Program-made: the position numbers and the translations under genes | Part shown: positions 1 through 8,785 of the stretch, piece by piece | Layout: every line of letters starts with the position of its first letter | Numbering within the stretch: the stretch's first letter is position 1 | Assembly: GCA_036524005.1 (NCBI GenBank) | Contig: DATDDB010000162.1 | Coordinates: 1 to 64,000 of the forward strand | Origin: DATDDB01 sp036524005 | GTDB lineage: Bacteria > Pseudomonadota > Gammaproteobacteria > Burkholderiales > Gallionellaceae | DNA: 64,000 bases | Reading direction: 5' to 3' | The notes under the pieces: model-generated | Databases searched by the model: none | What the model was told of the DNA's origin: nothing | Seen by the model: the letters and a program-made list of their open reading frames with translations, nothing else

Positions 1-637
1 CGAGGCCACGCTGCTGGCGCGCATCGCAGCGCTGAATGCCGATCCGAAAATTCACGGCATCCTGGTGCAATTGCCGGTGCCCAAGCATATAGACAGCAAC
101 AAGGTGCTGGAGGCGATCAGCCCGGACAAGGATGTGGACGGCTTCCACATGATGAACGTGGGCGCGCTGGTCACCGGCAACACGCGCTTCCCGCCCTGCA
201 CGCCTTACGGCGCGATGAAGCTGCTGGAGAAATCCGGCGTGGCCATCGAGGGCAAGCACGCCGTGGTGGTCGGGCGCAGCAACATCGTGGGCAAACCCAT
301 GGCGCTGATGCTGCTCCAGCAAAATGCCACGGTGACCATCTGTACCTCCAAGACCGTGGACCTCGCCAAATTCACGCGCGATGCCGATATCCTGGTAGTC
401 GCCACCGGCCGCGCGAGAATGATTACCGGCGACATGATCAAGCCGGGCGCGGCGGTGATAGACGTGGGCATCAATCGCCTGCCGGACGGGAAGCTGTGCG
501 GTGACGTGGATTTCGATTCCGCCAAGGAGGTCGCAGGCTGGATCACCCCGGTGCCCGGCGGCGTAGGCCCCATGACCATCACCATGCTGGTGGCAAATAC
601 CGTGCAGGCTGCCGAGCGTGCTGCGCGACAGGGATAG
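1..637 (+). CDS. folD: FolD, methylenetetrahydrofolate dehydrogenase/cyclohydrolase (5'-truncated)
   Basis: Bifunctional cytosolic enzyme of one-carbon metabolism: NADP-dependent 5,10-methylene-THF dehydrogenase and methenyl-THF cyclohydrolase. The frame is already open at base 2, so the N-terminal part, including the catalytic Lys region, lies outside the window. Visible family signatures are the PPCTPYGAMKLL segment that opens the NADP domain, GRSNIVGKPMALML (the classic FolD Rossmann signature) and the C-terminal PGGVGPMTITML. The stop is at 635-637. A rhodanese gene follows after 19 bases. The identification is secure; only the start is missing. Confidence 0.97.
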   Translation, partial: EATLLARIAALNADPKIHGILVQLPVPKHIDSNKVLEAISPDKDVDGFHMMNVGALVTGNTRFPPCTPYGAMKLLEKSGVAIEGKHAVVVGRSNIVGKPMALMLLQQNATVTICTSKTVDLAKFTRDADILVVATGRARMITGDMIKPGAAVIDVGINRLPDGKLCGDVDFDSAKEVAGWITPVPGGVGPMTITMLVANTVQAAERAARQG

Positions 638-656
638 CCACACAGGAACATTATCC

Positions 657-1043
657 ATGAAACACCTGACCCCCAGACAAGCTTACGAATTCCTGAAATC
701 CAACCCCGAGGCGGTATTCGTCGACGTGCGCAGCGAAACCGAGTTCATGTTCGTCGGACACCCTGAAGGCTCCATGCTGATCCCATGGATAGACGGCCCC
801 GACTGGGAGATCAACCCGGACTTTGTCTCCCAGGTTAAAAAAGCTGCCAGCGCCAATCGCCCGGTGGTGCTGATCTGCCGCTCCGGCAAACGTTCGATCG
901 ATGCCGGAAACGCGCTGGAAAAAGCCGGGCTGGGAGAAATATATAACGTTCTCCATGGTTTTGAGGGCGATCTGAACGAACAGCACCACCGAAACTCCAT
1001 CAATGGCTGGCGCTACGAAGGCCTGCCCTGGGCGCAAACCTGA
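657..1043 (+). CDS. Single-domain rhodanese-like sulfurtransferase
   Basis: Single rhodanese domain of 128 residues, probably cytosolic because no signal peptide is visible. The active-site loop CRSGKRS has its catalytic Cys at residue 74, and the N-terminal VFVDVRSETEF motif is typical. Such proteins carry persulfide sulfur. The ATG at 657 is preferred over an upstream in-frame start at 618 because AGGAA lies 9 bases before it and the upstream start would overlap folD. The tusA gene follows 73 bases later, which suggests a small sulfur-relay pair. The donor and acceptor cannot be read from sequence. Confidence 0.88.
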   Translation: MKHLTPRQAYEFLKSNPEAVFVDVRSETEFMFVGHPEGSMLIPWIDGPDWEINPDFVSQVKKAASANRPVVLICRSGKRSIDAGNALEKAGLGEIYNVLHGFEGDLNEQHHRNSINGWRYEGLPWAQT

Positions 1044-1116
1044 GCCCTGCTACGGGGACGACCCCATGGATTTTTCGCGGAAACGACGTAGAATGAAGCT
1101 TTCCGGAGGCTAAAAC

Positions 1117-1344
1117 ATGGACGCAGACAATGAACTGGATGCACGCGGCCTGAGCTGCCCGCTCCCCATCCTGAAGACGAAAAAATCCCTGAGCACCATG
1201 GCCACCGGGCAGGTGCTCAAGATCATCGCCACCGACCACGGCTCCATCAAGGACATGGAGGCATTTTCAAAGCAGACCGGAAATGAATTGCTTTCCAGCT
1301 CCGAGGAAAACGGCGAATATATTTTCTACATGAGAAAAAAGTAG
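1117..1344 (+). CDS. tusA: TusA-family sulfur carrier protein
   Basis: A 75-residue protein with the defining TusA motif CPLP (CPxP; Cys14 is the sulfur-binding residue) after the N-terminal DARGLSC. TusA proteins accept persulfide sulfur and pass it on, for example to tRNA 2-thiouridine synthesis (MnmA is encoded at 19.6-20.7 kb in this window), molybdenum cofactor synthesis or dissimilatory sulfur pathways. The start is supported by GGAGG 8-9 bases upstream. Together with the preceding rhodanese it forms a plausible relay. Which pathway it serves is not shown by the sequence. Confidence 0.88.
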   Translation: MDADNELDARGLSCPLPILKTKKSLSTMATGQVLKIIATDHGSIKDMEAFSKQTGNELLSSSEENGEYIFYMRKK

Positions 1345-1442
1345 CCGGCTGCATGGCGGCTGTACGCAAGCACCCAGGCTGAGTTACCCCCTGATGGGGA
1401 ACAAGATCCGGGTTGGTCATACCGAACTATAGGGAAATCACC

Positions 1443-3011
1443 ATGGGCTTGTGGGACTTGTATTTTATTACCAAGCTGTTTTTGTACTTTGGCCAGCACA
1501 TGGATTTTCATGCCTGGCCCAATCTGGCGTTCGCGCTTTTCCTGATCCTCCCCATTCCCGAGAAATATCCACGACGCAAGCGGCTGCAGCAGCTCCGTCA
1601 GGGGCTTGCCGTCCCCGCCGGAATCGCGCTTTTCTATTACGACACTTGGCTGCCACCGATCACGCGTGTGTTCTCACAGGCCTCGAATCTGGAAGGTTTC
1701 AGCATGACCTACCTGATCGAACTGGTGGAGCGTTTCTTTAATCCGCTGGCCGTGGGCGGGCTGGTGCTGCTTTTTGTCATCTATTATTTCGCGGCGAAAA
1801 GGATCCGCGTCACTTCCATCATATTAATTGTCATGCTGGCACCGCTGTTTTCCTTCGGCCACGGCAAGCCTCAGCAGGAGCTTGCGGCCAAAGATGCTGC
1901 CATTGACGCGTCCTCCGGCCCACCCACCAGCGCCCAACTGGATGCGCAACTGAGTGCGTTTTACGACGAACAGAGCGGGCACGCCATTTCCTTCTCGCCT
2001 CCGCCGCAATCGGATGCGCCATTCGACATCATTATTTTGCAAGTGTGCTCCTTGTCCTGGGATGACCTGGATTTCGCCAAACAGCAGGATAATCCACTGT
2101 TCAAGCACTTCGACATCGTCTTCACCAATTTCAGTTCGGCGGCCTCCTATAGCGGCCCCGCCGCCATCCGCCTGCTGCGCGGCAGTTGCGGCCAGCCCAA
2201 GCACAAGATGCTGTATGACCCGGCTCCGCAGCAATGCATGACATTTGAAGACCTGAAACAGATCGGTTTCGAAGAGCAGCTGGCGATGAACCACAACGGG
2301 CAGTATGGTGGCTTTCTGGAGGATGTGCGCGATCGCGGCGGCATGAAAGCGACCTTGTTCGACATCAAGGGCCTGCCGCCCTATCTGCAGAGCTTCGACG
2401 GCTCCCCGGTAAACGAGGATTTCCCCGTTCTTTCAAAGTGGTGGGAGGCGCGCCTGAAATCCTCCGCCCCGCGCGTCGCTCTGTTCTATAACACCATCAG
2501 CCTGCATGACGGCAACTATTATTCCGGCCACCGCACCAACAGCATGGAAATCTATCCCTCCCGGCTTGCGACCCTGCTCAAGGACATGGATCGGTTTTTC
2601 AGCCTGTTGCAGGCTTCCGGAAGGCGCGCGGTCGTGGTGTTCGTGGCGGAGCACGGCGCCTCGGTACGCGGCGACAAGATGCAGATCGCCGGTTTGCGCG
2701 AAATCCCGACCCCGCGCATCAGCACGGTTCCGGTCGGCATCAAGCTCATCGGCCTGCCCGACAAACCGGGGGCCAAGCCATTCCTGGTCACCCAACCCAC
2801 CAGCTATCTTGCCGTCTCGCAATTGCTGGCCAATTTCATCACCATCACGCCGTTCGGCAAGAACAGCCTGACCATGGAAGATTACACGCGCGAGCTTCCC
2901 GAGACGAATTTCGTGGCGGAGAACGAGGATGTGGTCGTGATGCGCCGCAACAAACAGTACTACATCCATTCCAAGGGCGAGGACTGGGTCGAATACGACA
3001 CCTCCCCATGA
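1443..3011 (+). CDS. bcsG: BcsG, cellulose phosphoethanolamine transferase
   Basis: Inner-membrane enzyme that in enterobacteria transfers phosphoethanolamine from lipid to nascent cellulose on the periplasmic side. The N-terminal part has about four membrane segments, beginning MGLWDLYF and including FHAWPNLAFALFL. The C-terminal periplasmic domain belongs to the alkaline-phosphatase superfamily. Conserved BcsG blocks are QVCSLSW, SYSGPAAIRLL (nucleophile region), SLHDGN and AEHGASVRGDKMQ (zinc ligands). The length of 522 residues compares with about 559 in E. coli. I chose ATG 1443, which has GGG 8 bases upstream, over the TTG at 1413. It is convergent with the second bcsA. No bcsE, bcsF, bcsQ or bcsR, its usual companions, lie in the window. 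Confidence 0.93.
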   Translation: MGLWDLYFITKLFLYFGQHMDFHAWPNLAFALFLILPIPEKYPRRKRLQQLRQGLAVPAGIALFYYDTWLPPITRVFSQASNLEGFSMTYLIELVERFFNPLAVGGLVLLFVIYYFAAKRIRVTSIILIVMLAPLFSFGHGKPQQELAAKDAAIDASSGPPTSAQLDAQLSAFYDEQSGHAISFSPPPQSDAPFDIIILQVCSLSWDDLDFAKQQDNPLFKHFDIVFTNFSSAASYSGPAAIRLLRGSCGQPKHKMLYDPAPQQCMTFEDLKQIGFEEQLAMNHNGQYGGFLEDVRDRGGMKATLFDIKGLPPYLQSFDGSPVNEDFPVLSKWWEARLKSSAPRVALFYNTISLHDGNYYSGHRTNSMEIYPSRLATLLKDMDRFFSLLQASGRRAVVVFVAEHGASVRGDKMQIAGLREIPTPRISTVPVGIKLIGLPDKPGAKPFLVTQPTSYLAVSQLLANFITITPFGKNSLTMEDYTRELPETNFVAENEDVVVMRRNKQYYIHSKGEDWVEYDTSP

Positions 3012-3079
3012 TTTCACGCGAGGGCCGTTTCAATGCCGAGACCCGCACCCGGTATTTCCGCGCTGGCAGGCGAATTCCC

Positions 3080-5905
3080 TCAGCGGAGCACCCCGGTCCT
3101 TTTCTCTCTGGAATATGCCGTGCGGTAGGAAGGGGTCAGGAACAGGACGGCAAGAACCCGGGCCGGATAGGCCAGCAGCCGCACCAGCACACTTGACCTC
3201 AGCACCCCCGCCACTTTTGCCGCGTACCCCTGCCCTACCTCGCTGCTGCCGCTTGGCATCAGCAGGTTGCGCAACATGCGCTGATTGTCTCCGTGGACAA
3301 AATTCACGATCCTGGGGTAAGAGAGCATGTTCACGATGAACTCCGCGCCGCAAAATGATTTGTCGCCATCCTTGGACGTGCGCCGCACCATGCATTCCAG
3401 CTGATAATTCCTGCCGTCCCGGCCGGTTGCCTTGATCGCAATCTTCTCCGGTTGTCTGAGCTCGAATGGTAAATCCACGACCACGCCGACGCCGGTGACG
3501 GAACAGTCAACCACCTGACCCAGCAGGGTGGCGTTCATGCGCGGGATATAGATGCTGGATGGCATGCTGGCCCCAATGCGTTCAATGCTGCGCACCTGTT
3601 TGTGGTCCAGCAGTTCGACCAGATAACTGGCCGCGAGAGCGGCGTAGTATACCATCCAGCTTGCTGCCGACAGCAGCTTGGCGCGCAGCAGTGACAAGGT
3701 CACTCTCCGCACCCGCTCGCCGAGCAGCGGTAGCCCGCGCCACAGTGCCCTGGCGCCTCTCCTGAAAAAGCGCCACAGAGTACGAAAGCCGCCATTGAAT
3801 ACTGACTTGCGGTCCCAGTTTTCCTGCCAGCGCCGGCTGTCGCCAAAGACATAGCTGACCGCGTCGGCGTAACTGACCCGCTCCCGCACGAATTCGCTGC
3901 CGCAGAAGTATCTTCCCCTGTACCTGGCTGCACGCTGTATCCTGCTCTCGAAGCGGTAGACGCGGCCGTAACTGTCCTGCACCTCGAGCACCACCTCTTC
4001 CTGCTCCTGCGGCAAGAACGGCAGACGGGCCGTGAAACCGATTCCAGTCAGAGAGACATCATGCTCCTCACCCTCGTGGGTGGCGCCCATTCTGGGGAAA
4101 TGCGCCTTGACCGAACCACGGGAGACGATGCGGTAAAACTTGCGCATTTGCTTGCGTTCCCATAACGCGCCCAGCGACATCAGCGCAAGATAGACATTGT
4201 AAAAAGTCCATACGCTGGTGACCAGTATCATGTCGCGCACATTCGTTCCCGACGAAGACCATTTATCCACTGCCAACATCAGCGCAAACACGTTGAGTCC
4301 TACTACCAGCAAAAACGGCGCAGCCAGCGGGCTGAGATAATTGCGTTCGTTGGTCATCCCCTTGGGGGTGACCTGGAACGAGGGACTGCCAGGATTGAGC
4401 AATACCGAGAACACCACCGGCATCAGGAACATGGACTGCACGCTCTCGTAGATTTCCGAGAAGAATATCTGACGCGACCCGCCGTAAAAAAAGCCCATCA
4501 CCAAGTAGATGCTGAACACATAAGGCAGCGTGAAGGCGAGGACTTGTGCCCCGGATGCGTGATATATGTGCAGCCCCAGCACCAGATAAGATGCCGGGGC
4601 GAGAAAATAAATAAAGCGCGGAAAGCCAAAAAACCAGAACAGGCTGGAGTTGAAATATGCGAACTTCTGCGCCCAGGACAGGCCATTCGGTTTCAGGGGA
4701 TTGTAGAGCATGACCAGTTGCACCATCCCTTGCGCCCAGCGCGAACGCTGGGTCACATAGTCCTCATAGGACTCGGGCGACAGGCCGCAAACCATGGGCT
4801 TGTTGACGTACACGCTGTTATAGCCGCGGCTGTGCAAGTGAAACGAGGTTTCGGCATCCTCTGTGATGGTGGCGCCGCGGATGCCGCCCACTTCCTGCAG
4901 ATACTTGCGGCGCAGCAATGCCGCTGATCCACAGAAATAGCTGGCATTCCAGAAATTCAGCGCAGGGTGGATGCTGCGGTAGAACATGTCGTTCTCTCCG
5001 GGGAGGCTGGATGCCCCATCAAAATTCTTGTCCACCGGGGTAGGATTGATGAAGAAGTGCGGCGTCTGCACCAGGAACAACTTCGGGTCGGCAATGAAGT
5101 GTCCGGCCGTGTACTGCAGGATGTCCTTGGTCGGAACGTGATCACAGTCCAGAATCAAAAGCAGTTCGCCGTCCGTGTATTGCAGCGCATGGTTGATGTT
5201 GCCCGCCTTGGCCTGCTGATTGGTTTCGCGCGTGATATAACCCACGCCAAGATCGGCGGCCATTTGCCGCAGACTGTAATGACGCTCCCATGCCCGCATC
5301 CCGGCTTCAGGGTGGCTGCGCTTGGCATGCGTGCCGCCGTCGTCGAGGATATAGATTTTCAGTTTTTCTTTTGGATACGCGATCTGTGCCGCCGCCGTTG
5401 CGGTGATGCGGATAATGTCCAATGGCTCGTTATAAGTCGGAATAAACACATCCACCGTGGGCAGTTTGTCCGGATCTTCTGGCAACGGTATGTGCTTGCT
5501 CTCCAGCGGGTTGAAGTTAACAAACATGCCCAGGAGATAAATGACCAAACCGTAAAGCTCCGCCAGAAATAGCAGTGCCATACCGATGAAATCCAGCGGC
5601 CCGGTGTATATCAGGGTATGAAGGGCGCGCCACTCCATGTAGCGCAGCGCCAGAAAGGCAGACAGCAGAATGAATATGAAGCGCCACGGTTGACGGCGAA
5701 ACGCTTTAATCCGGTAGGCAATATAGATGGCGATGAAACAACCCCAGCCGACATACAGCTCCTGGTCCATTCCGAAATAAGTGTAGGCTTTCTGCAGGCA
5801 GTAGAACACCATGCCTATCAGCAACATGCCCCCCATGGCGATCACCCACGTCCGTTCTGCTCGCCCCGCAGACGGCACCAGACTCCTGATGTTCATGCTG
5901 GTCAT
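3080..5905 (-). CDS. bcsA: BcsA cellulose synthase catalytic subunit, copy 1, with tandem PilZ domains
   Basis: Processive GT2 enzyme that polymerises UDP-glucose and extrudes glucan across the inner membrane. Motifs in order: two N-terminal membrane pairs, DD at 188-189, DCD at 253-255, TED at 348-350, QRSRW at 386-390, and a gating-loop FQVTPKG near 510. PilZ 1 has RxxxR at 584-588 (and 588-592) and DVSLTG at 616-621. A second PilZ follows with R772xxxR776 and DCSVTG at 800-805. The length of 941 residues, against about 790 for the single-PilZ R. sphaeroides enzyme, is explained by the extra domain. It is the last gene of the reverse block, 297 bases after the TPR gene. It is closely similar to the copy at 13.7-16.5 kb, so one arose by duplication. 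No bcsB lies next to it. Confidence 0.95.
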   Translation of the reverse strand: MTSMNIRSLVPSAGRAERTWVIAMGGMLLIGMVFYCLQKAYTYFGMDQELYVGWGCFIAIYIAYRIKAFRRQPWRFIFILLSAFLALRYMEWRALHTLIYTGPLDFIGMALLFLAELYGLVIYLLGMFVNFNPLESKHIPLPEDPDKLPTVDVFIPTYNEPLDIIRITATAAAQIAYPKEKLKIYILDDGGTHAKRSHPEAGMRAWERHYSLRQMAADLGVGYITRETNQQAKAGNINHALQYTDGELLLILDCDHVPTKDILQYTAGHFIADPKLFLVQTPHFFINPTPVDKNFDGASSLPGENDMFYRSIHPALNFWNASYFCGSAALLRRKYLQEVGGIRGATITEDAETSFHLHSRGYNSVYVNKPMVCGLSPESYEDYVTQRSRWAQGMVQLVMLYNPLKPNGLSWAQKFAYFNSSLFWFFGFPRFIYFLAPASYLVLGLHIYHASGAQVLAFTLPYVFSIYLVMGFFYGGSRQIFFSEIYESVQSMFLMPVVFSVLLNPGSPSFQVTPKGMTNERNYLSPLAAPFLLVVGLNVFALMLAVDKWSSSGTNVRDMILVTSVWTFYNVYLALMSLGALWERKQMRKFYRIVSRGSVKAHFPRMGATHEGEEHDVSLTGIGFTARLPFLPQEQEEVVLEVQDSYGRVYRFESRIQRAARYRGRYFCGSEFVRERVSYADAVSYVFGDSRRWQENWDRKSVFNGGFRTLWRFFRRGARALWRGLPLLGERVRRVTLSLLRAKLLSAASWMVYYAALAASYLVELLDHKQVRSIERIGASMPSSIYIPRMNATLLGQVVDCSVTGVGVVVDLPFELRQPEKIAIKATGRDGRNYQLECMVRRTSKDGDKSFCGAEFIVNMLSYPRIVNFVHGDNQRMLRNLLMPSGSSEVGQGYAAKVAGVLRSSVLVRLLAYPARVLAVLFLTPSYRTAYSREKRTGVLR

Positions 5906-6202
5906 GCGCCCTTAAAGGCGCCCACGATCGTTTCATGGAATATATATCTCATGGAGCGGTTTCCTTTCGAATCTCTATGAGCTGGCTGCGCATCCTGCGC
6001 TGCAGCGGTACTGTATATAGCCTAGTTGTGAAACCTGGATTAGTAACCATGTTAGTTAAACAGGCGGACAACATAAATACCCTGCATGCCGTATTTCTGT
6101 CGCTGGGCGACTGTGTCTATCTGTCTGGCTGCTGGATCCGGGGCGGGTTTGCGTTATGTAAATCAGCGAAAGCCAATGAAGTCTTGCCTCCGGTGGATTG
6201 CC
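5906..6202. other. Intergenic region between TPR gene and bcsA copy 1
   Basis: This 297-base stretch holds no convincing gene. Near 5906-5925 there is a short GC-rich inverted repeat (GCGCC / GGCGC) around an AT-rich centre, just before the bcsA start. On the reverse strand an AT-rich TATATA element at about 6013-6018 could be a -10 box, but no good -35 accompanies it. The length leaves room for a separate promoter or processing site for this bcsA copy; I cannot prove either. Confidence 0.35.
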
Positions 6203-8437
6203 TCATTCCTTCTTGTCATCCGCGGCATGCTGCGCACTAGCCTCTACTTCACGCATATGTGCCTGCATCGTCAATTTCAGCCTCAACTTTTGCATCGACG
6301 GAGAGAGATGAGATGCCGGAATCCTGTCCAGCAAGTGCAGGGCGTTTTCCGGTTCATCCAGCAGGTTGACATACAGCGCATTGGCATACAGCATGTCCGC
6401 ATCGTCCGGCGCAGCCGACAGCCCCTCCGCCATCAGGTCACGGCCTCTATTTTCGTCTCCTTGCTTATGGTAAAGCCTGGATAAGTCGAAGCGCACCCAT
6501 GGATTCTTTGGATCGAGTTGCAGCGCCAGCTTGAGGGTGTCTATCGCCTCTTCCGGGTGCCCCTCTTTAAGCTGCCCATCCGCCTTGTCGCGCAACGTCC
6601 AGCACAGGCTACGAGCTTCATACGGAATTTCACCAGAAGCTTTGGCCCTGATGAAATCGTCCACCGCCTCACGGTAATTGCCATCTTCCTTGGCCAGGAG
6701 CCCTGCCTGCACCAGGACGCGCGGATTGCCCGGCGCAAGCTTTCTTGATTGCTCAACGACCGCGCGCGCATCGGCGATATCGCCTATGCCGATATACCGG
6801 TCGGCAATGGCAATCCTGGTATCTACATCATCGAGCGAGGTATTTGTCAGTACCGATGCAATTTCACGTTGCGCCCCTGCCCTGTCGCCTGCATCACTTA
6901 GTGCGCCGGCCAGCGCCAGCCGCACGCTGGAATTATCCTGTTTCCGGAGTATGCCTCTATATATATCACACGCTTGCAGCGGTTCTTTCAGGGCAATATG
7001 CACGCGCGCAAGCGCCATCAGCAGGTCATAGTTTTCCGGGTCATTTTTCAATGAGGACACAAGCAACGACCTTGCCGCAACGTTATTTCCCTCATGGCGC
7101 AAATTATCTGCGCCACGCGCAGTCAACGAGGATTTAAGGTAGCGCAGTTCCATTTTGTCAGAGGCCGACAATCCCTTTGCGGCAGAGAGCCTTTCCAGCA
7201 TGGGCGCCAGGTCATCGTCGCGCTCTGCCCGGTTGAGCAGTTCCGCATAATAAAATCTTGCGTCCACAGAAGATGCCGGACGCATCGCCAGGCTCTTCAT
7301 CAGCGTTATGCCGCGTGTGGGGTCGTTCATATCCAGCCAGGCATTGGCGACAATATTGACCATCTCCGCATCATTGCCTGCATCAGCTTCAGCATGCTCC
7401 ATCGCCTCTTTCATCTTGATGCGCTTTCCGTCATGGGCGTATGCCCGTGCTTTCTGGGTTTGCATCTTGATCATCAGTTTATGTTTCAACCGCTGCGCCG
7501 CCGCCGAACGCTGGTCAACCGGTATTATTTCCAGCAGACGTAGCGCATTCTCCGTCTCATCCAGCAGACCGACGTACATCGCATTGGCATACAGCATGTC
7601 AGCATCGTCCGGCGCCACGGACAAGCCTTGTTCCATCAGGGAACGTCCCTGGGTTTTATCGCCTTGTTTGTGGTATAGCCTGGCCAGGTCGTAGCGCACC
7701 CACGCATTCGACGGATCAAGCTTCAGTGCTTGCTTTAGGGTAACCATTGCCTGATCGGCGTGCCCTGCATTTAATTGCTCATCCGCCTTGTCGCGCATCT
7801 TCCAGGGCAAACGCTTGGCTTCTGCCTGCTGCGCGGAAACAAGCGCATCGCGCACCGAGACATTGTCCGGGTCCAACTCCAGATATTTCTTGTACAGGAC
7901 AATACTTGCTGGACTGTTATCCATCCCATCAAGCACGCGCCGCCACTCTTCCAGCACCTTCTGTCTGTCACCCCCCTGTACCATGGCAAGAGCGCCAAAC
8001 ATTTTCATGCCGCGTGCGCGCGTGTCATTCCTGCGCGTAAGTTGCCGGGCCAGCGCCAGCCGATAACGCACATCTTTCGGAGCAGCCTTGACCAGCTTCT
8101 CCAGCCCTTTCCTTGCCTCTTTCCAACCTTTTTCCGTGTTGCCCACAATGTCGTAGTACTCCACGGCTGCGTCGCCGCTGTGCGGCGGGCCGTTTGGATA
8201 GAGCGATCGTATTGCGTCTGCTGCGGCGTCGTTTCTGCCGGCCCTGACAAGCAGGTGGATCAGCGACAACTTCTTGTTTCTGCCATCTTCCGCGCGGTCC
8301 GGAACTGCTTGTGCATAAACGGGAACTACCCCCAATTGCAGAATTATCACCAGTGCAAGAAAGGTCAGATGCATAATGAGCGGGTAGCGTGCGCGACGCT
8401 CAAGCCTGATTTCCACCCCTTGCGCTTGAGTCAACAT
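6203..8437 (-). CDS. TPR-repeat protein, paralogue of the BcsC TPR region without the outer-membrane barrel
   Basis: 744 residues. A short basic N-terminus is followed by a hydrophobic segment ending PVYAQA (signal peptide or anchor), so it should act in the periplasm. The rest is TPR repeats closely matching the TPR half of the neighbouring BcsC, but the C-terminal beta-barrel is absent. In its place a second copy of a TPR module (the YHKQGD and APDDADMLYANA blocks) is found at the C-terminus. ATG 8437 is chosen because AGGAGG lies 5-6 bases upstream; the in-frame start at 8542 lacks this. It is likely a scaffold for a cellulose export complex, but it cannot itself form the outer-membrane channel. 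The role is inferred from position and similarity. Confidence 0.85.
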   Translation of the reverse strand: MLTQAQGVEIRLERRARYPLIMHLTFLALVIILQLGVVPVYAQAVPDRAEDGRNKKLSLIHLLVRAGRNDAAADAIRSLYPNGPPHSGDAAVEYYDIVGNTEKGWKEARKGLEKLVKAAPKDVRYRLALARQLTRRNDTRARGMKMFGALAMVQGGDRQKVLEEWRRVLDGMDNSPASIVLYKKYLELDPDNVSVRDALVSAQQAEAKRLPWKMRDKADEQLNAGHADQAMVTLKQALKLDPSNAWVRYDLARLYHKQGDKTQGRSLMEQGLSVAPDDADMLYANAMYVGLLDETENALRLLEIIPVDQRSAAAQRLKHKLMIKMQTQKARAYAHDGKRIKMKEAMEHAEADAGNDAEMVNIVANAWLDMNDPTRGITLMKSLAMRPASSVDARFYYAELLNRAERDDDLAPMLERLSAAKGLSASDKMELRYLKSSLTARGADNLRHEGNNVAARSLLVSSLKNDPENYDLLMALARVHIALKEPLQACDIYRGILRKQDNSSVRLALAGALSDAGDRAGAQREIASVLTNTSLDDVDTRIAIADRYIGIGDIADARAVVEQSRKLAPGNPRVLVQAGLLAKEDGNYREAVDDFIRAKASGEIPYEARSLCWTLRDKADGQLKEGHPEEAIDTLKLALQLDPKNPWVRFDLSRLYHKQGDENRGRDLMAEGLSAAPDDADMLYANALYVNLLDEPENALHLLDRIPASHLSPSMQKLRLKLTMQAHMREVEASAQHAADDKKE

Positions 8438-8785
8438 GATTTCCTCCTTACGCACAATTCCTTGTCCAAGGAATTGATGTGGAAGCTGCACGCGCGCAAT
8501 CAAGAATTCCGAAACCCGCCCGGAGACTGTCAGTATTCGCACTGTCCATTGGGAGGAATGCTTGCTTTAGCGAAGCTAGCGCAAACCACAGAAACAGACC
8601 TGGGCGTTGTGACCATAATAGGAGGGGGGGTGCAGAACTCAAATACCGCGCATGGGGTATTTCCCGTTACCGTGGAGGGTAATTTGGGTTACATGGTCGT
8701 GATGACTGGCATGCATCATCATGGCCCGATGCGGCCAAGCATCGCTGCCCCCGCCACCGCAGCGGTGGCAGTTTGTCCATGCGAG
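8438..8785. other. Intergenic region with GC-rich perfect inverted repeat downstream of bcsC
   Basis: This 348-base gap between bcsC and the TPR gene holds no convincing gene. Just past the bcsC stop, GCCACCGC (8753-8760) and GCGGTGGC (8762-8769) form a perfect 8-bp inverted repeat. It has no T-run after it on the reverse strand, so it is not a clear intrinsic terminator; it may stabilise the upstream mRNA. On the forward strand a purine run (8620-8630) looks like a ribosome-binding site before a 55-codon frame overlapping the bcsC end, which I do not accept as a gene. Confidence 0.4.
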
